From Ornithinimicrobium tianjinense (GTDB taxonomy: Bacteria; Actinomycetota; Actinomycetes; Actinomycetales; Dermatophilaceae), in the NCBI RefSeq assembly GCF_014636495.1, contig NZ_BMEM01000007.1, positions 22,734 to 86,733 on the forward strand: DNA of 64,000 nucleotides. The letters are read 5' to 3'. How positions within the stretch are numbered: position 1 is the first letter of the stretch; each line of letters starts with the position of its first letter. A model generated the notes under the pieces. It searched no databases, was not told where the DNA came from, and was given only the letters and a program-made list of their open reading frames with translations. The position numbers were made by a program, and so were the translations under genes. Of this stretch, positions 16,327-24,407 are shown piece after piece.

Positions 16327-19040
16327 GCGGGGGTCCTCTCGGGGGCGGGGGCGGGGTCGAGGGTATGCCGTGCACGCGCGACCCGTGCGCGGGAGGGGTC
16401 ACGGGTCACGAGCTGCTGCAGCCGGCGCACGGGTGCGTCGGTGAGCCGCCACACGAGGACGCCGGCGGCGATGGCCGCGACGGTCGCGAGCGGCGGGAAG
16501 GGCACCACGTCGAGGACGTGGAACTGCACGAGGTAGATGTGCAGGCTGGCCGCGCCGAGGGTGGCGACGACGGGCACCAGACGGCTGGGCACGGCGACGG
16601 TCGGGACGAACGCCAGGACGGCGGCGCCGGCGAGGATCGTCAGGTTGCGCACCGGGTCGTCGGGGAAGAAGGTCGCGATCCCGGCGACCATGGCGGCCAT
16701 CGTCCAGCGGCGGCGGGCGGCCGTGCGGGCGGTGGCCAGGGCCAGCCCGATCGCGAAGAGCCACAGGACCGTCGGCATCATCCCGCGCAGCACCCCCTCG
16801 AAGAGGTGGAGGATCGCGAAGCGGGGCACCAGCGCGAGGAGGACGAGCGTGAACGCGACCGGCCACGGGTCGACGCGCCAGCGGCGGGCGACCGCCGGGA
16901 CCGAGAGCGTGGCCGTGACGAAGAGCGTGCTGGCCACCAGAGCGTCGACGAACCACAGCTCGTTGTGCTTGCCGTAGGCGATGTCGCCGACCAGCCAGTT
17001 GGCGAGGAAGACGTTGTCCCAGCCGTAGCGGCCGTAGGTCAGCCCGAGCAGCGCCATCACGACGGTCGGGACCGCGATGCCGACGAGCACGCGAGCGGTC
17101 CCGCGCCAGCGCGCGGCGACGCCGGGGGCGGACAGGGCGAAGAGCGCGGCGTTGAAGCCGGCGACGATGAGCAGCGTGTGGGCACCGCCGAGGATCCGGA
17201 ACAGTCCGGCATGGGTGCCGCAGATCGTGATCACCGCGATCGCGCGGAGCACGACCGACGTCTCCAGCCGGACCGGCGCGCCGAGGCGGCGGCGCAGCCA
17301 GCTCTCCTTCGCCGGCGCGGCGAGGGTCGGGGCGGGGCTCTCCACGAGCTCGCGCAGCGGCCGGTGGTGCCAGTCGCGGGGCAGCTCGCCGAGCAGCGCG
17401 GTCAGCCGGACCGAGGCCTGCACGTGGGAGAGGGAGTCGCCGCCCTGGTCGACGAAGGACCGGTCGACATCGACGCCGATCTCGTCGAGCCCCAGCACCT
17501 CCGCCAGCGCGGCGCCGACGCGGACCTCGAGGGTCGGGGCGTCCAGCTGCTGGCGGGCGTCGACGCACTCGTCGGGGTCGCTGCCGCGCACCAGCGCGTC
17601 GCACCCGGCGCGGTCGACCTTGCCGTTGGCCAGCCGGGCCAGCGGCAGCACCGCGACCCGGACGTGACCGACGCCCAGGCCGGACGCGTGCGCGGCGGCG
17701 CGGCGCGCCATACCGGAGAGATCGGTGGTCGGGGTGCCGGCGCGGGGCTCGACCGCGACGCGCAGGCCTTCGTCGTCGCCGGTGACGCACGCGACGAGAC
17801 CCTCGCCCTCGAGGGCGCGCTCGACGCGGGCGAGGTCGATGCGCAGGCCGAGGACCTTGACGAAGCCCGAGCGGCGGCCGACGATCCGCAGGACGCCGTG
17901 CTCGTCGAGGCGGCCGAGGTCGCCGGTGCGCAGCTCGGTGATCATCCGCCCGAGCGCCAGGTCGTCGGGGTGCTCGGCGTAGCCCAGCATGACGCCCGGC
18001 CCGCGCACGACGACCTCACCCGCGCCGGTGGCAGGGTCGGCCTCGGGCACGGTGGCGTCGAGGACGACCTCGGTGCCGGGGACGGGGCGGCCGACCGCGT
18101 CCGGGGCGGCGGGCACGTCGGCGGGCGCGTGGACGGCGATGCGGGCGGTGGCCTCGGTCTGGCCGTACATGACCGACAGGCCCCAGCCGTGCTCGGCCCC
18201 GAGGGCGGCGGTGCGCACGATGCGGTCGGTCGCCATCCGCCCGCCGGCCTGGGTGAGCAGGCGCAGGCTCGGGTGGGGGCGCTCGAGGGCGCCGGTGGTC
18301 TCCATCAGCTCGACCATGTGCGGCACCACCGCGATGTCCGTGACGCCCTGCCCGTCGACCGTGGCCCAGAACGCGTCGTCGAGGACCGAGGCGTCGGTGA
18401 GCGCGACGGAGGCGCCGACGGTGAGGTGGCTGTGCAGGACCGACAGCCCGAAGCAGTAGTGCAGCGGCAGGCTCGTCACGCCCCGGTCGGCGTCGGTCAG
18501 GCCGAGGGCGGCCGCGATGGCGGCGGCGTTGGAGGTGACGTTGGCGTGGCTGAGGCGCACCAGCTTGGGCGAGCCGGTGCTGCCGGAGGTGGAGAGCAGG
18601 AGGGCGAGGTCGGGGTGGAGGAGGTGGCGGGGCCCGTTCCCGGTATGCCGCGCGCAGGCGTCGGCGCTGCCGTCACCCGGGCGGACCTCGCCGTCCTGGA
18701 CGACAAGGTCGGGGGCCCAGTGACCGGCGACGCGCTGCCCGCTCGGACCGTCGGCGGTGACGAGCGCGACGTGCCCGGCCTCGAGGACCGCGAGGTAGCC
18801 GACGACGTCCTCGACGGTCGCCCGGAGGGGGACGTGGACGAGGCGGCGGCCGGTGGTCGCGTCCGGCAGACCGGCGGCGAGATCCTCCACGCGCGCGCGC
18901 AGCGTGCCGTGGTCGACGACCTCTCCCGCAGGTGCCAGCAGCGCCGGGGCGCCGGGGTCGACGGAGCCGACCGGGGGCAGCGGGGAGCGTCGCGCTCCGG
19001 TGCGGGGCGCGACGGACGCGCTCAGCACGGGGGTCGACAC
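16323..19040 (-). CDS. Adenylation-carrier-acyltransferase 3 fusion protein
   Basis: 905 residues from GTG 19040. Three modules: an ANL adenylation domain (about 1-480) with P-loop LLSTSGSTGSPK (near 150), MYGQTEATARI, RTGDLGRLDEHG, and the catalytic Lys in NGKVDR (near 472); a phosphopantetheine carrier (about 500-575) with the attachment Ser in GGDSL (near 536); and an integral membrane acyltransferase-3 domain (about 593-905, roughly ten helices, start LRAIAVITICGTHAG). It should activate an acid, load it on its own carrier and transfer it to an acceptor at or across the membrane. The substrate and acceptor are unknown. The gene is iron-box controlled, coupled to the iron importer and divergent from a PPTase. 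Functionally analogous to DltA-DltC-DltB in one chain, though the membrane family differs. Confidence 0.85.
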   Translation of the reverse strand: MSTPVLSASVAPRTGARRSPLPPVGSVDPGAPALLAPAGEVVDHGTLRARVEDLAAGLPDATTGRRLVHVPLRATVEDVVGYLAVLEAGHVALVTADGPSGQRVAGHWAPDLVVQDGEVRPGDGSADACARHTGNGPRHLLHPDLALLLSTSGSTGSPKLVRLSHANVTSNAAAIAAALGLTDADRGVTSLPLHYCFGLSVLHSHLTVGASVALTDASVLDDAFWATVDGQGVTDIAVVPHMVELMETTGALERPHPSLRLLTQAGGRMATDRIVRTAALGAEHGWGLSVMYGQTEATARIAVHAPADVPAAPDAVGRPVPGTEVVLDATVPEADPATGAGEVVVRGPGVMLGYAEHPDDLALGRMITELRTGDLGRLDEHGVLRIVGRRSGFVKVLGLRIDLARVERALEGEGLVACVTGDDEGLRVAVEPRAGTPTTDLSGMARRAAAHASGLGVGHVRVAVLPLARLANGKVDRAGCDALVRGSDPDECVDARQQLDAPTLEVRVGAALAEVLGLDEIGVDVDRSFVDQGGDSLSHVQASVRLTALLGELPRDWHHRPLRELVESPAPTLAAPAKESWLRRRLGAPVRLETSVVLRAIAVITICGTHAGLFRILGGAHTLLIVAGFNAALFALSAPGVAARWRGTARVLVGIAVPTVVMALLGLTYGRYGWDNVFLANWLVGDIAYGKHNELWFVDALVASTLFVTATLSVPAVARRWRVDPWPVAFTLVLLALVPRFAILHLFEGVLRGMMPTVLWLFAIGLALATARTAARRRWTMAAMVAGIATFFPDDPVRNLTILAGAAVLAFVPTVAVPSRLVPVVATLGAASLHIYLVQFHVLDVVPFPPLATVAAIAAGVLVWRLTDAPVRRLQQLVTRDPSRARVARARHTLDPAPAPERTPA

Positions 19041-19045
19041 ACGAC

Positions 19046-19064
19046 TTAGGCTAGCCTCACTCAA
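19046..19064. promoter_or_regulatory. DtxR/IdeR-type iron box between the ligase gene and the PPTase
   Basis: TTAGGCTAGCCTCACTCAA matches the 19-bp DtxR/IdeR consensus (TTAGGTTAGSCTAACCTAA) at about 15 positions, with the central half perfect. It ends 6 nt upstream of the ligase GTG, overlapping where its -10 would lie, and 29 bp before the PPTase start. Iron-dependent repression of both directions is the expected effect. Confidence 0.7.
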
Positions 19065-19092
19065 AATCGCGACCAAATCTGGGAGTAATTCC

Positions 19093-19686
19093 GTGACCGA
19101 TCCCACAGGCGTCCGGGTGGACGTGTGGTGGGCCGACCTGCGCTCCGCCGACGTGGCGCTGGCCGAGCGGCTGCCACCGGTCGAGCGCGCCCGCGCCCTC
19201 GAGCCGGGACGGCCGGGCGACCGCGGCCGGCGCCTCGTCGCTGCTGCGCTGCTGCAGGAGGCGGTCGCCGCCGCGCGGGGGCTGGACGGGGGCCAGGTCC
19301 TCGGGCGGGGCGAGGACCAGGTCGTCGGGCCGTTCGAGATCGACCGGACGTGCGAGGAGTGCGGCAAGCAGCACGGCCGCCCGGTCGTCGCCGGCGGGCC
19401 GCACCTGTCCGTCGCGCACGCCGGCCTCCTCGTGGTCGTCGCCACCTGCTGGGATGCGCCGGTGGGTGTGGACGTCGAGCGGGTCGACCGGTTCGGCGAC
19501 GATGGCGGGGCCCAGGAGGCCCTCGCCTGGACGGCGCGTGAGGCACTGGTCAAAGCAGGTGGCGGGCCTGACCGTCGGACCCTGCGGATCGAGCCTCCGT
19601 TGTCCGGCTACGTTGCGACGGTGGCGGTGCTCTCGGCGGCGGGCGTGGCCCTCACCGCGCGGCGGGTCGAGGCGAACGGCGCCTGA
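19093..19686 (+). CDS. 4'-phosphopantetheinyl transferase (Sfp-type)
   Basis: 197-residue enzyme that transfers phosphopantetheine from CoA to a carrier serine. The Sfp motifs are present: GRPVVAGGPHLSVAHAG (near 97-113), GVDVERVDRF (Mg-binding Asp and Glu, near 127), and WTAREALVKAGG (near 148). GTG 19093 is preceded by GGGAG at 7 nt. It is divergent from the A-T-AT3 fusion and shares the iron box with it, so the carrier domain of that protein is its likely substrate. A CxxC pair (CEECG) near 92 is unusual. Confidence 0.88.
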   Translation: MTDPTGVRVDVWWADLRSADVALAERLPPVERARALEPGRPGDRGRRLVAAALLQEAVAAARGLDGGQVLGRGEDQVVGPFEIDRTCEECGKQHGRPVVAGGPHLSVAHAGLLVVVATCWDAPVGVDVERVDRFGDDGGAQEALAWTAREALVKAGGGPDRRTLRIEPPLSGYVATVAVLSAAGVALTARRVEANGA

Positions 19687-19749
19687 TCGGTCCATCCGCC
19701 TGATCGGTCCATCCGCCTGATCGGTCGATCCGTGTGATCGGTCGATCCG
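19682..19749. repeat. Four tandem 17-bp repeats
   Basis: Units of CCTGATCGGTCCATCCG at 19682, 19699, 19716 and 19733, the last two with a C-to-G change. The PPTase stop codon lies inside the first unit, so the array may have grown from the gene's end. No function visible. Confidence 0.85.
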
Positions 19750-19875
19750 TGCCGACGGCGCGCCGACGAGGACCGGCTCACCGGCGCACGTGCACGCCTG
19801 AGCCGCACCAGCACGGGCGTGTCGCCGGGACGTATGGCCCAGCGGAGGGCCGTCGGGCGCCAGGGCGCGGCGACC
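19750..19875. other. Noncoding gap between two repeat arrays
   Basis: Between the 17-bp and 15-bp arrays I see no credible gene, promoter or hairpin. Short open frames here lack a ribosome binding site and read through simple GC-rich sequence. Confidence 0.5.
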
Positions 19876-19935
19876 CCGGGGCGCAGCAGCCCGGGGCGCA
19901 GCAGCCCGGGGCGCAGCAGCCCGGGGCGCAGCAGC
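19876..19935. repeat. Four tandem 15-bp repeats
   Basis: CCGGGGCGCAGCAGC repeated exactly four times, ending in CCTAGG. It lies between convergent genes; the units can fold on each other and could contribute to termination. Confidence 0.85.
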
Positions 19936-19960
19936 CCTAGGCCATGACCCGCCCGAGCCG

Positions 19961-20040
19961 GCTCAGCGCCCGGCGTCGCCCATCGTGTCGCAGCTCGCGC
20001 TCAGCGCCCGGCGTCGCCCATCGCGTCGAGCAGCTCGCGC
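19961..20040. repeat. Tandem duplication of the 3' end of the DHA2 efflux gene
   Basis: The last 13 codons and stop of the efflux gene (19999-20040) are repeated at 19961-19998 with a 3-bp deletion and small changes. The outer copy is beyond the stop codon and untranslated. Confidence 0.8.
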
Positions 20041-21572
20041 TCGGCGTCCTCGCGGGTGTGCACGGTCTCGCGCAGCGGGACGTGCGGGATGAGCGCCGTC
20101 GCGACGAGCACCACGGCCAGGATCGGCAGCCCGAGCAGGAACACCTCGTGCAGGCGGTCGGCCAGCCCGGCGCGGACGGCGGCCAGGACGACGGGCGGCA
20201 TACCCTCCATCGCGGCCGGGTCGAGGGCGGAGCCGGCATCGGCATGGCTGAGTGCGCCTCCCGCCTTGGCCGCGGCCTCCGGCGGCAGATGGCCCATGAT
20301 GGCCGCGCCGAGGCCGGAGGTCATCACGGTGCCGAAGATCGCGATGCCGACCGTGGAGCCGACGTTGCGGAAGAACTGCGTCGACGCGGTGGCCACGCCC
20401 ATGTCGGCCGGGCCCACGACGTTCTGCACGACGAGCGTGTAGAGCTGCATGCACAACCCCAGGCCCAGGCCGAGCACCGCCATCGCGACCGTCATGTCCC
20501 CCTGGCTCGAGTCCACCTCGAGCTGGGTCAGCAGCCACAGACCCGCCCCCATCACGACGACGCCGGCCAGCATGAAGGGCTTGTAGCGCCCCGTCCGCGT
20601 GACCAGCAGCCCGGCCAGGATGCCGACGACGACGAAGCTCACCATCATCGGCATGAGGATCAGGCCGGAGTTGGTCGCATCGACCCCGAGGACACCCTGG
20701 GCGTAGACCGGGATGTAGATGATCGCGCCGAACATCACCATCGCCAGCCCGAAGGCCGCGACGCTCGCCCACGAGATGACCGGGGAACGGAAAAGCCGCA
20801 GCGGCAGCACCGGCTCGGCCGCCCGCAGCTCCGCGCGGACGAACAGCGCGACGAAGACCGCACCCACGGCATACAGGCCGAGGATGGTCGGCGAGGACCA
20901 GGCGTAGGTGGTGCCGCCCCAGCTGGTGGCGAGCAGGATCGCGACCAGCGCGATCGTCAGCGTCACGATGCCGGCCACGTCGATCTTCGCCTCGCGGCGG
21001 GTGTGGGGCAGGTGTAAGAAGCGGACGATGAAGAAGAGCGTCGCCAGCCCGAACGGCAGCGCCGCGAAGAAGAGCCACCGCCAGCCCAGGTGGTCGGTGA
21101 TGACGCCGCCGGCGAGCGGGCCCGCGACCGAGGTCAGGCCGAAGATGGCGCCCATGAGGCCCTGGTACTTGCCGCGGGCGCGGGGCGGCACGATGTCACC
21201 GATGATCGTCTGCGACAGCGGCATGAGCGTGCCCATGCCCAGCCCCTGGACCGCGCGGCCGGCGACCAGCGTCCAGAAGTTCGGCGCGAGGCCGCTGATG
21301 ACCGAGCCGAGCATGAACACGACGATGCCGCCGACGTAGAAGCTCTTGCGGCCGTAGAGGTCGGACAGCTTGCCGACGATCGGCACCGCGACCGCGCTGA
21401 CCAGCATCGCCGCGGTCGCGACCCAGCTGTAGTGCTCCATCCCGCCGAGCTCGGCGACGATGCGCGGCAGGCCCGGCCCGACGATGGTCTGGGAGATGGA
21501 GGCGACGAGCATGCCGAGCATCAGCCCGACGAACACGCGCTGGTGCTCCTTGCTCATCCGGTATGGCGCCAT
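20001..21572 (-). CDS. DHA2 family multidrug efflux MFS transporter (EmrB/QacA type)
   Basis: 523-residue drug:H+ antiporter with the 14-helix plan. Motif A (GKLSDLYGRKSFY, near 66-78) and the antiporter motif C-like region (GLTSVAGPLAGG, near 146) are visible. ATG 21572 has GAAGGA 4 nt upstream; an alternative ATG at 21557 would form an ATGA overlap with the MarR gene. The gene follows and overlaps the MarR regulator, which presumably represses it. Substrate unknown. Confidence 0.9.
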   Translation of the reverse strand: MAPYRMSKEHQRVFVGLMLGMLVASISQTIVGPGLPRIVAELGGMEHYSWVATAAMLVSAVAVPIVGKLSDLYGRKSFYVGGIVVFMLGSVISGLAPNFWTLVAGRAVQGLGMGTLMPLSQTIIGDIVPPRARGKYQGLMGAIFGLTSVAGPLAGGVITDHLGWRWLFFAALPFGLATLFFIVRFLHLPHTRREAKIDVAGIVTLTIALVAILLATSWGGTTYAWSSPTILGLYAVGAVFVALFVRAELRAAEPVLPLRLFRSPVISWASVAAFGLAMVMFGAIIYIPVYAQGVLGVDATNSGLILMPMMVSFVVVGILAGLLVTRTGRYKPFMLAGVVVMGAGLWLLTQLEVDSSQGDMTVAMAVLGLGLGLCMQLYTLVVQNVVGPADMGVATASTQFFRNVGSTVGIAIFGTVMTSGLGAAIMGHLPPEAAAKAGGALSHADAGSALDPAAMEGMPPVVLAAVRAGLADRLHEVFLLGLPILAVVLVATALIPHVPLRETVHTREDAERELLDAMGDAGR

Positions 21573-21997
21573 GGTGTCCTTCGTGAGTCGAGGGTGTCGG
21601 TGAGCTTGCCGAGCAGGCGGGCGAGCTCGGCCTTGTCGGACTCGTCCCAGCCCGCCAGGGCGTCGGTGACGAGGGAGACGCGGCGCGCGCGCTCGGCGGC
21701 GAGCGCCGCCGCCCCGCTCTCGGTGAGCTGGAGCCGGTGGGCGCGGCGGTCGTCAGGGTCGGGGCGGCGCTCGACGAGGCCGCGCTCGGCGAGAGAGGCG
21801 ATCCGGCGGCTCATCGTGGACTGGTCCAGGCCCTCGGCGTGCGCGAGGTCGCGCAGCCGGCAGGGGTCGCCGGCGTCCGAGGTCTGGGCGAGCCGGACCA
21901 GCACGACGAAGTCGGCGCGGGGCAGCTCGCCCCCCAGCTGCGAGATCGCGCGGCCCATCGCCGTGAAGGCTCGCGCCAGCTGCTCAGATAGTTGCAT
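21554..21997 (-). CDS. MarR family transcriptional regulator
   Basis: 147-residue winged-helix repressor. The recognition helix region LRDLAHAEGLDQSTMSRRIASLAERGLVERRPDPDD is typical of MarR (described from residues 49 to 84). It precedes and overlaps the DHA2 pump. A short palindrome spans its own start codon, suggesting autoregulation. It may also affect the divergent VOC-sigma pair 58 bp away. Confidence 0.9.
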   Translation of the reverse strand: MQLSEQLARAFTAMGRAISQLGGELPRADFVVLVRLAQTSDAGDPCRLRDLAHAEGLDQSTMSRRIASLAERGLVERRPDPDDRRAHRLQLTESGAAALAAERARRVSLVTDALAGWDESDKAELARLLGKLTDTLDSRRTPWRHTG

Positions 21998-22003
21998 GAT
22001 GCA
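21993..22003. promoter_or_regulatory. Palindrome TGCATGATGCA over the MarR start codon
   Basis: TGCAT and ATGCA flank a single base; the weaker outer symmetry GAT/ATC extends it. Its position across the ATG suits an autorepressor operator. Confidence 0.45.
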
Positions 22004-22054
22004 TACATCTTAGCACGGCGATGAGTTCTGCCCCGGCCGACGGTCGGACCCGTC

Positions 22055-22471
22055 ATGAGCACCGAGCACCCCCTCGTCTTCGTCAACCTGCCGGTCGACG
22101 ACCTCGCGCGCAGCCGGACCTTCTTCACCCGGCTCGGCTACCGCTTCGACGAGGACTTCTGCGACGAGGACGCCCTGTCGCTGCGGCTCGGGCCGACGAG
22201 CTGGGCGATGCTGCTGCGGCGCGAGCACTTCGGGCGCTTCCACGACGGGACGACGGCACCTCCAGGGACCGCGTCCGCGCTGCTCTGCCTGTCGGCCGAC
22301 TCGCGCGAGGAGGTGGACGACCTCGTCGACCGGGCGGTCCTCGCCGGAGGCACCGGGGTCCGCACCCAGGACCTGGGCTTCATGTACGGGCGTTCCTACG
22401 CCGACCCCGACGGCCACGTCTGGGAGATCATGTGGATGGACGTGGCCGCAGCACTCGAGGAGATCTCATGA
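22055..22471 (+). CDS. VOC (glyoxalase/bleomycin resistance fold) protein
   Basis: 138-residue vicinal oxygen chelate protein. It begins with the typical strand VFVNLPVDDLARSRTFFTRLGY and ends with DPDGHVWEIMWMD, where the last Glu is the usual metal ligand position. Enzyme or binding protein cannot be told apart. Stop overlaps the sigma factor ATG (ATGA), so the two are co-translated; VOC plus SigG-type sigma pairs are common in actinobacteria. Confidence 0.88.
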   Translation: MSTEHPLVFVNLPVDDLARSRTFFTRLGYRFDEDFCDEDALSLRLGPTSWAMLLRREHFGRFHDGTTAPPGTASALLCLSADSREEVDDLVDRAVLAGGTGVRTQDLGFMYGRSYADPDGHVWEIMWMDVAAALEEIS

Positions 22472-23499
22472 GCGGGACCGGCACCACCAGCACGACCAGC
22501 ACCACGACCGGCACGAGGACCAGCACCACCACGGACGCCCAGTTCGAGGAGCTGACGGCGCCGCTGCGGCGCGAGCTGCTCGCTCACTGCTACAAGATGC
22601 TCGGGTCCGCCGGCGAGGCCGAGGACATGGTCCAGGAGACCTACCTGCGCGCCTGGCGAGCGTTCCACTCCTTCGAGGGCCGCAGCTCGGTGCGCACCTG
22701 GATGTACACGATCGCCACCAACACCTGCCTGACCGCCCTGAAGAAGCAGGGCCGCCGGCCGCTGCCCAGCGGGATCGGCCAGCCGCCCGGGGATCCCAGC
22801 ACGCCGGTCGTCGAGGACCGCTCGCGCGACTGGCTCGAGCCGCTGCCCGACCGCCTCGTCTGGGGCGAGGCCGCGCCCGACCCGGCGGAGGTCGCGGTGG
22901 TGACTGAGGGCATACAGCTCGCCGTCGTCGCCGCGCTCCAGGACCTCCCGCCCCGCCAGCGCGCGGCGCTGGTGCTGCGCGACGTGCTGCAGATGTCGGC
23001 GGCCGAGACCGCCGAGGCGCTGGGCACCACGGTGGCCGCCGCCAACTCCGCTCTCCAGCGGGCGCGCGCCACGATCGGCGAGGGCGCCTCCCGGGCCGGG
23101 CGCCGGGTCAGCGAGCTCACCGACGAGGAACAGGCGGTCTTCGCGCGCTTCTGCGAGGCGTTCGAGCGGTATGACGTGCCCGCCGTGGTCGACGTGATGG
23201 CGGACCAGGCCTCCTGGCAGATGCCGCCGTTCGACCGCTACTACCTCGGCCGGGAGGCGATCGCCCAGCTCATCAGCACCCAGTGCCCCGCGAAGAACCC
23301 GCAGGACCTGCTCATGGTGCCCACCGTGTCCAACGGGCAGCCGGCGGCCGGGATGTACTTCCGCGGGGAGGACGGGGTGCACCGTCCCTTCCAGCTGCTC
23401 GTGCTCGACATCGTCGACGGCGTGGTCACCGCGGTGGTCGGCTTCTTCTCGGAGGAGGCGTTCCGGCAGGCCGGTCTGCCGGCCGAGCTGTCCGGCTGA
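22468..23499 (+). CDS. ECF RNA polymerase sigma factor, SigG/TIGR02960-like, with SnoaL-like tail
   Basis: 343 residues. After a low-complexity Thr/Ser-rich N-terminus (1-22) come sigma region 2 (AEDMVQETYLRAWRAF, near 54) and region 4 (LPPRQRAALVLRDVLQMSAAETA, near 157), then a C-terminal SnoaL/NTF2-like domain (about 215-343, FDRYYLGREAIAQL). Sigma factors with such a fused tail usually lack an anti-sigma factor and are thought to be regulated by the tail. Translationally coupled to the VOC protein. Confidence 0.88.
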   Translation: MSGTGTTSTTSTTTGTRTSTTTDAQFEELTAPLRRELLAHCYKMLGSAGEAEDMVQETYLRAWRAFHSFEGRSSVRTWMYTIATNTCLTALKKQGRRPLPSGIGQPPGDPSTPVVEDRSRDWLEPLPDRLVWGEAAPDPAEVAVVTEGIQLAVVAALQDLPPRQRAALVLRDVLQMSAAETAEALGTTVAAANSALQRARATIGEGASRAGRRVSELTDEEQAVFARFCEAFERYDVPAVVDVMADQASWQMPPFDRYYLGREAIAQLISTQCPAKNPQDLLMVPTVSNGQPAAGMYFRGEDGVHRPFQLLVLDIVDGVVTAVVGFFSEEAFRQAGLPAELSG

Positions 23500-23506
23500 G
23501 CGACGC

Positions 23507-24135
23507 TCAGGCGGCGCGGCCGCCGACCGACGCGATCCCCAGCCAGGTGTGGCGGTTGCCGGCCCAGCACCAGCCGAGCTTGGGGGCGTGCCGGCGCTCC
23601 CGGCCGTCGCGGCCGGTGCCGTTGCTGATCCAGAGGGCGGGCACGCGTGGGTCGAGCCGGCCCGGTCGCGACCCTGCCTTGCGGGAGCCGGTCGTCATGA
23701 AGCACCGTTTGCGCTGCAGGACCTCGGGGACCTGGAGCGCCCACGCGACGCCCTCGGCCGCGGTCATCAGGCCTCGGCCGCGGGCGCGCAGCTGTGGGTC
23801 GACCTCGTCGGGGCTGAGGTTGGCGTACTCGTCCCCGCGCTCCGGCGCGACCACGGCATACAGGTCCGCGTCGGGGACCTCCTCACCCGGCGCCGGGACG
23901 AAGTCGGCGAGGTCGGTCAGGTCCTCCACGACGAAGCCGGGGCGGCCGTCGAGGCGCACGAGGGCCACCAGCTCCGCGAGCGGGGTATGCCGTGGGTGCA
24001 CCACGAGCAGGTCCCCCGCCAGGCCGGGGGCAGGTCCGGCAGGTCGAGCCCGAGCGAGACGAGGTGCTCGTGCTGGGTGGTGAGAGGGGGAAGGGTGAGG
24101 GCGGGCGAGACGTCGGCGTGCGGGGCTGCGGTCAC
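23507..24135 (-). pseudogene. DUF5701-like protein interrupted by a frameshift
   Basis: A GTG at 24135 has a perfect AGGAGG 4 nt upstream and opens a frame (VTAAPHADVSPALTLPPLTT) that stops at 23917. The conserved body (AGDLLVVHPRHTPLAEL through KLGWCWAGNRHTWLG, to the stop at 23507) lies in another frame. The two join around 24010-24030, within runs of C and G. Either one base is lost or gained in the genome, or the assembly has an error there. No function is known for the family. Gap of 22 bp to the upstream small membrane gene. Confidence 0.65.
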
Positions 24136-24157
24136 GGGACCTCCTGGTCGGCGGGTC

Positions 24158-24307
24158 TCAGGCAACGCGCCGGCGGCCCCGCGGCATTCCGTGCCCGCGG
24201 TCGTGCTCGAGCCAGAGCGGCACGACGGCGAGGCCGACCATCAGGAGCATCCCGAGGACGGTGAGCAGGGAGGTGAGGAGCTGAGCGAGAAGCTGGGCGA
24301 TCGACAT
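24158..24307 (-). CDS. Small single-pass membrane protein (49 residues)
   Basis: Begins MSIAQLLAQLLTSLLTVLGM, a strongly hydrophobic helix to about residue 31, then a short charged tail ending RGRRRVA. It lies 22 bp upstream of the DUF5701 gene in the same direction. I do not recognise it; the hydrophobic pattern and position make it plausible, but no homologue could be checked. Confidence 0.45.
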   Translation of the reverse strand: MSIAQLLAQLLTSLLTVLGMLLMVGLAVVPLWLEHDRGHGMPRGRRRVA

Positions 24308-24407
24308 ACCCACACCGTGGTCGCGGGCGGCCGCGCACGTCGTCGGACCGCGGTCGCGAGAGGTGACGGTGCTGGTACGACCGGGGGACGAGGCCGGCGG
24401 GAGAGGA

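Noticed and set aside
19876..19935. 15-bp x4 repeats considered as CRISPR or origin iterons
   Set aside because: No spacers, no cas or replication initiation gene; simple head-to-tail duplication.
22055..23499. VOC plus sigma factor considered as a resistance cassette
   Set aside because: Pairing of VOC/small proteins with SigG-type sigma factors is common in actinobacteria and no resistance residue pattern is visible.
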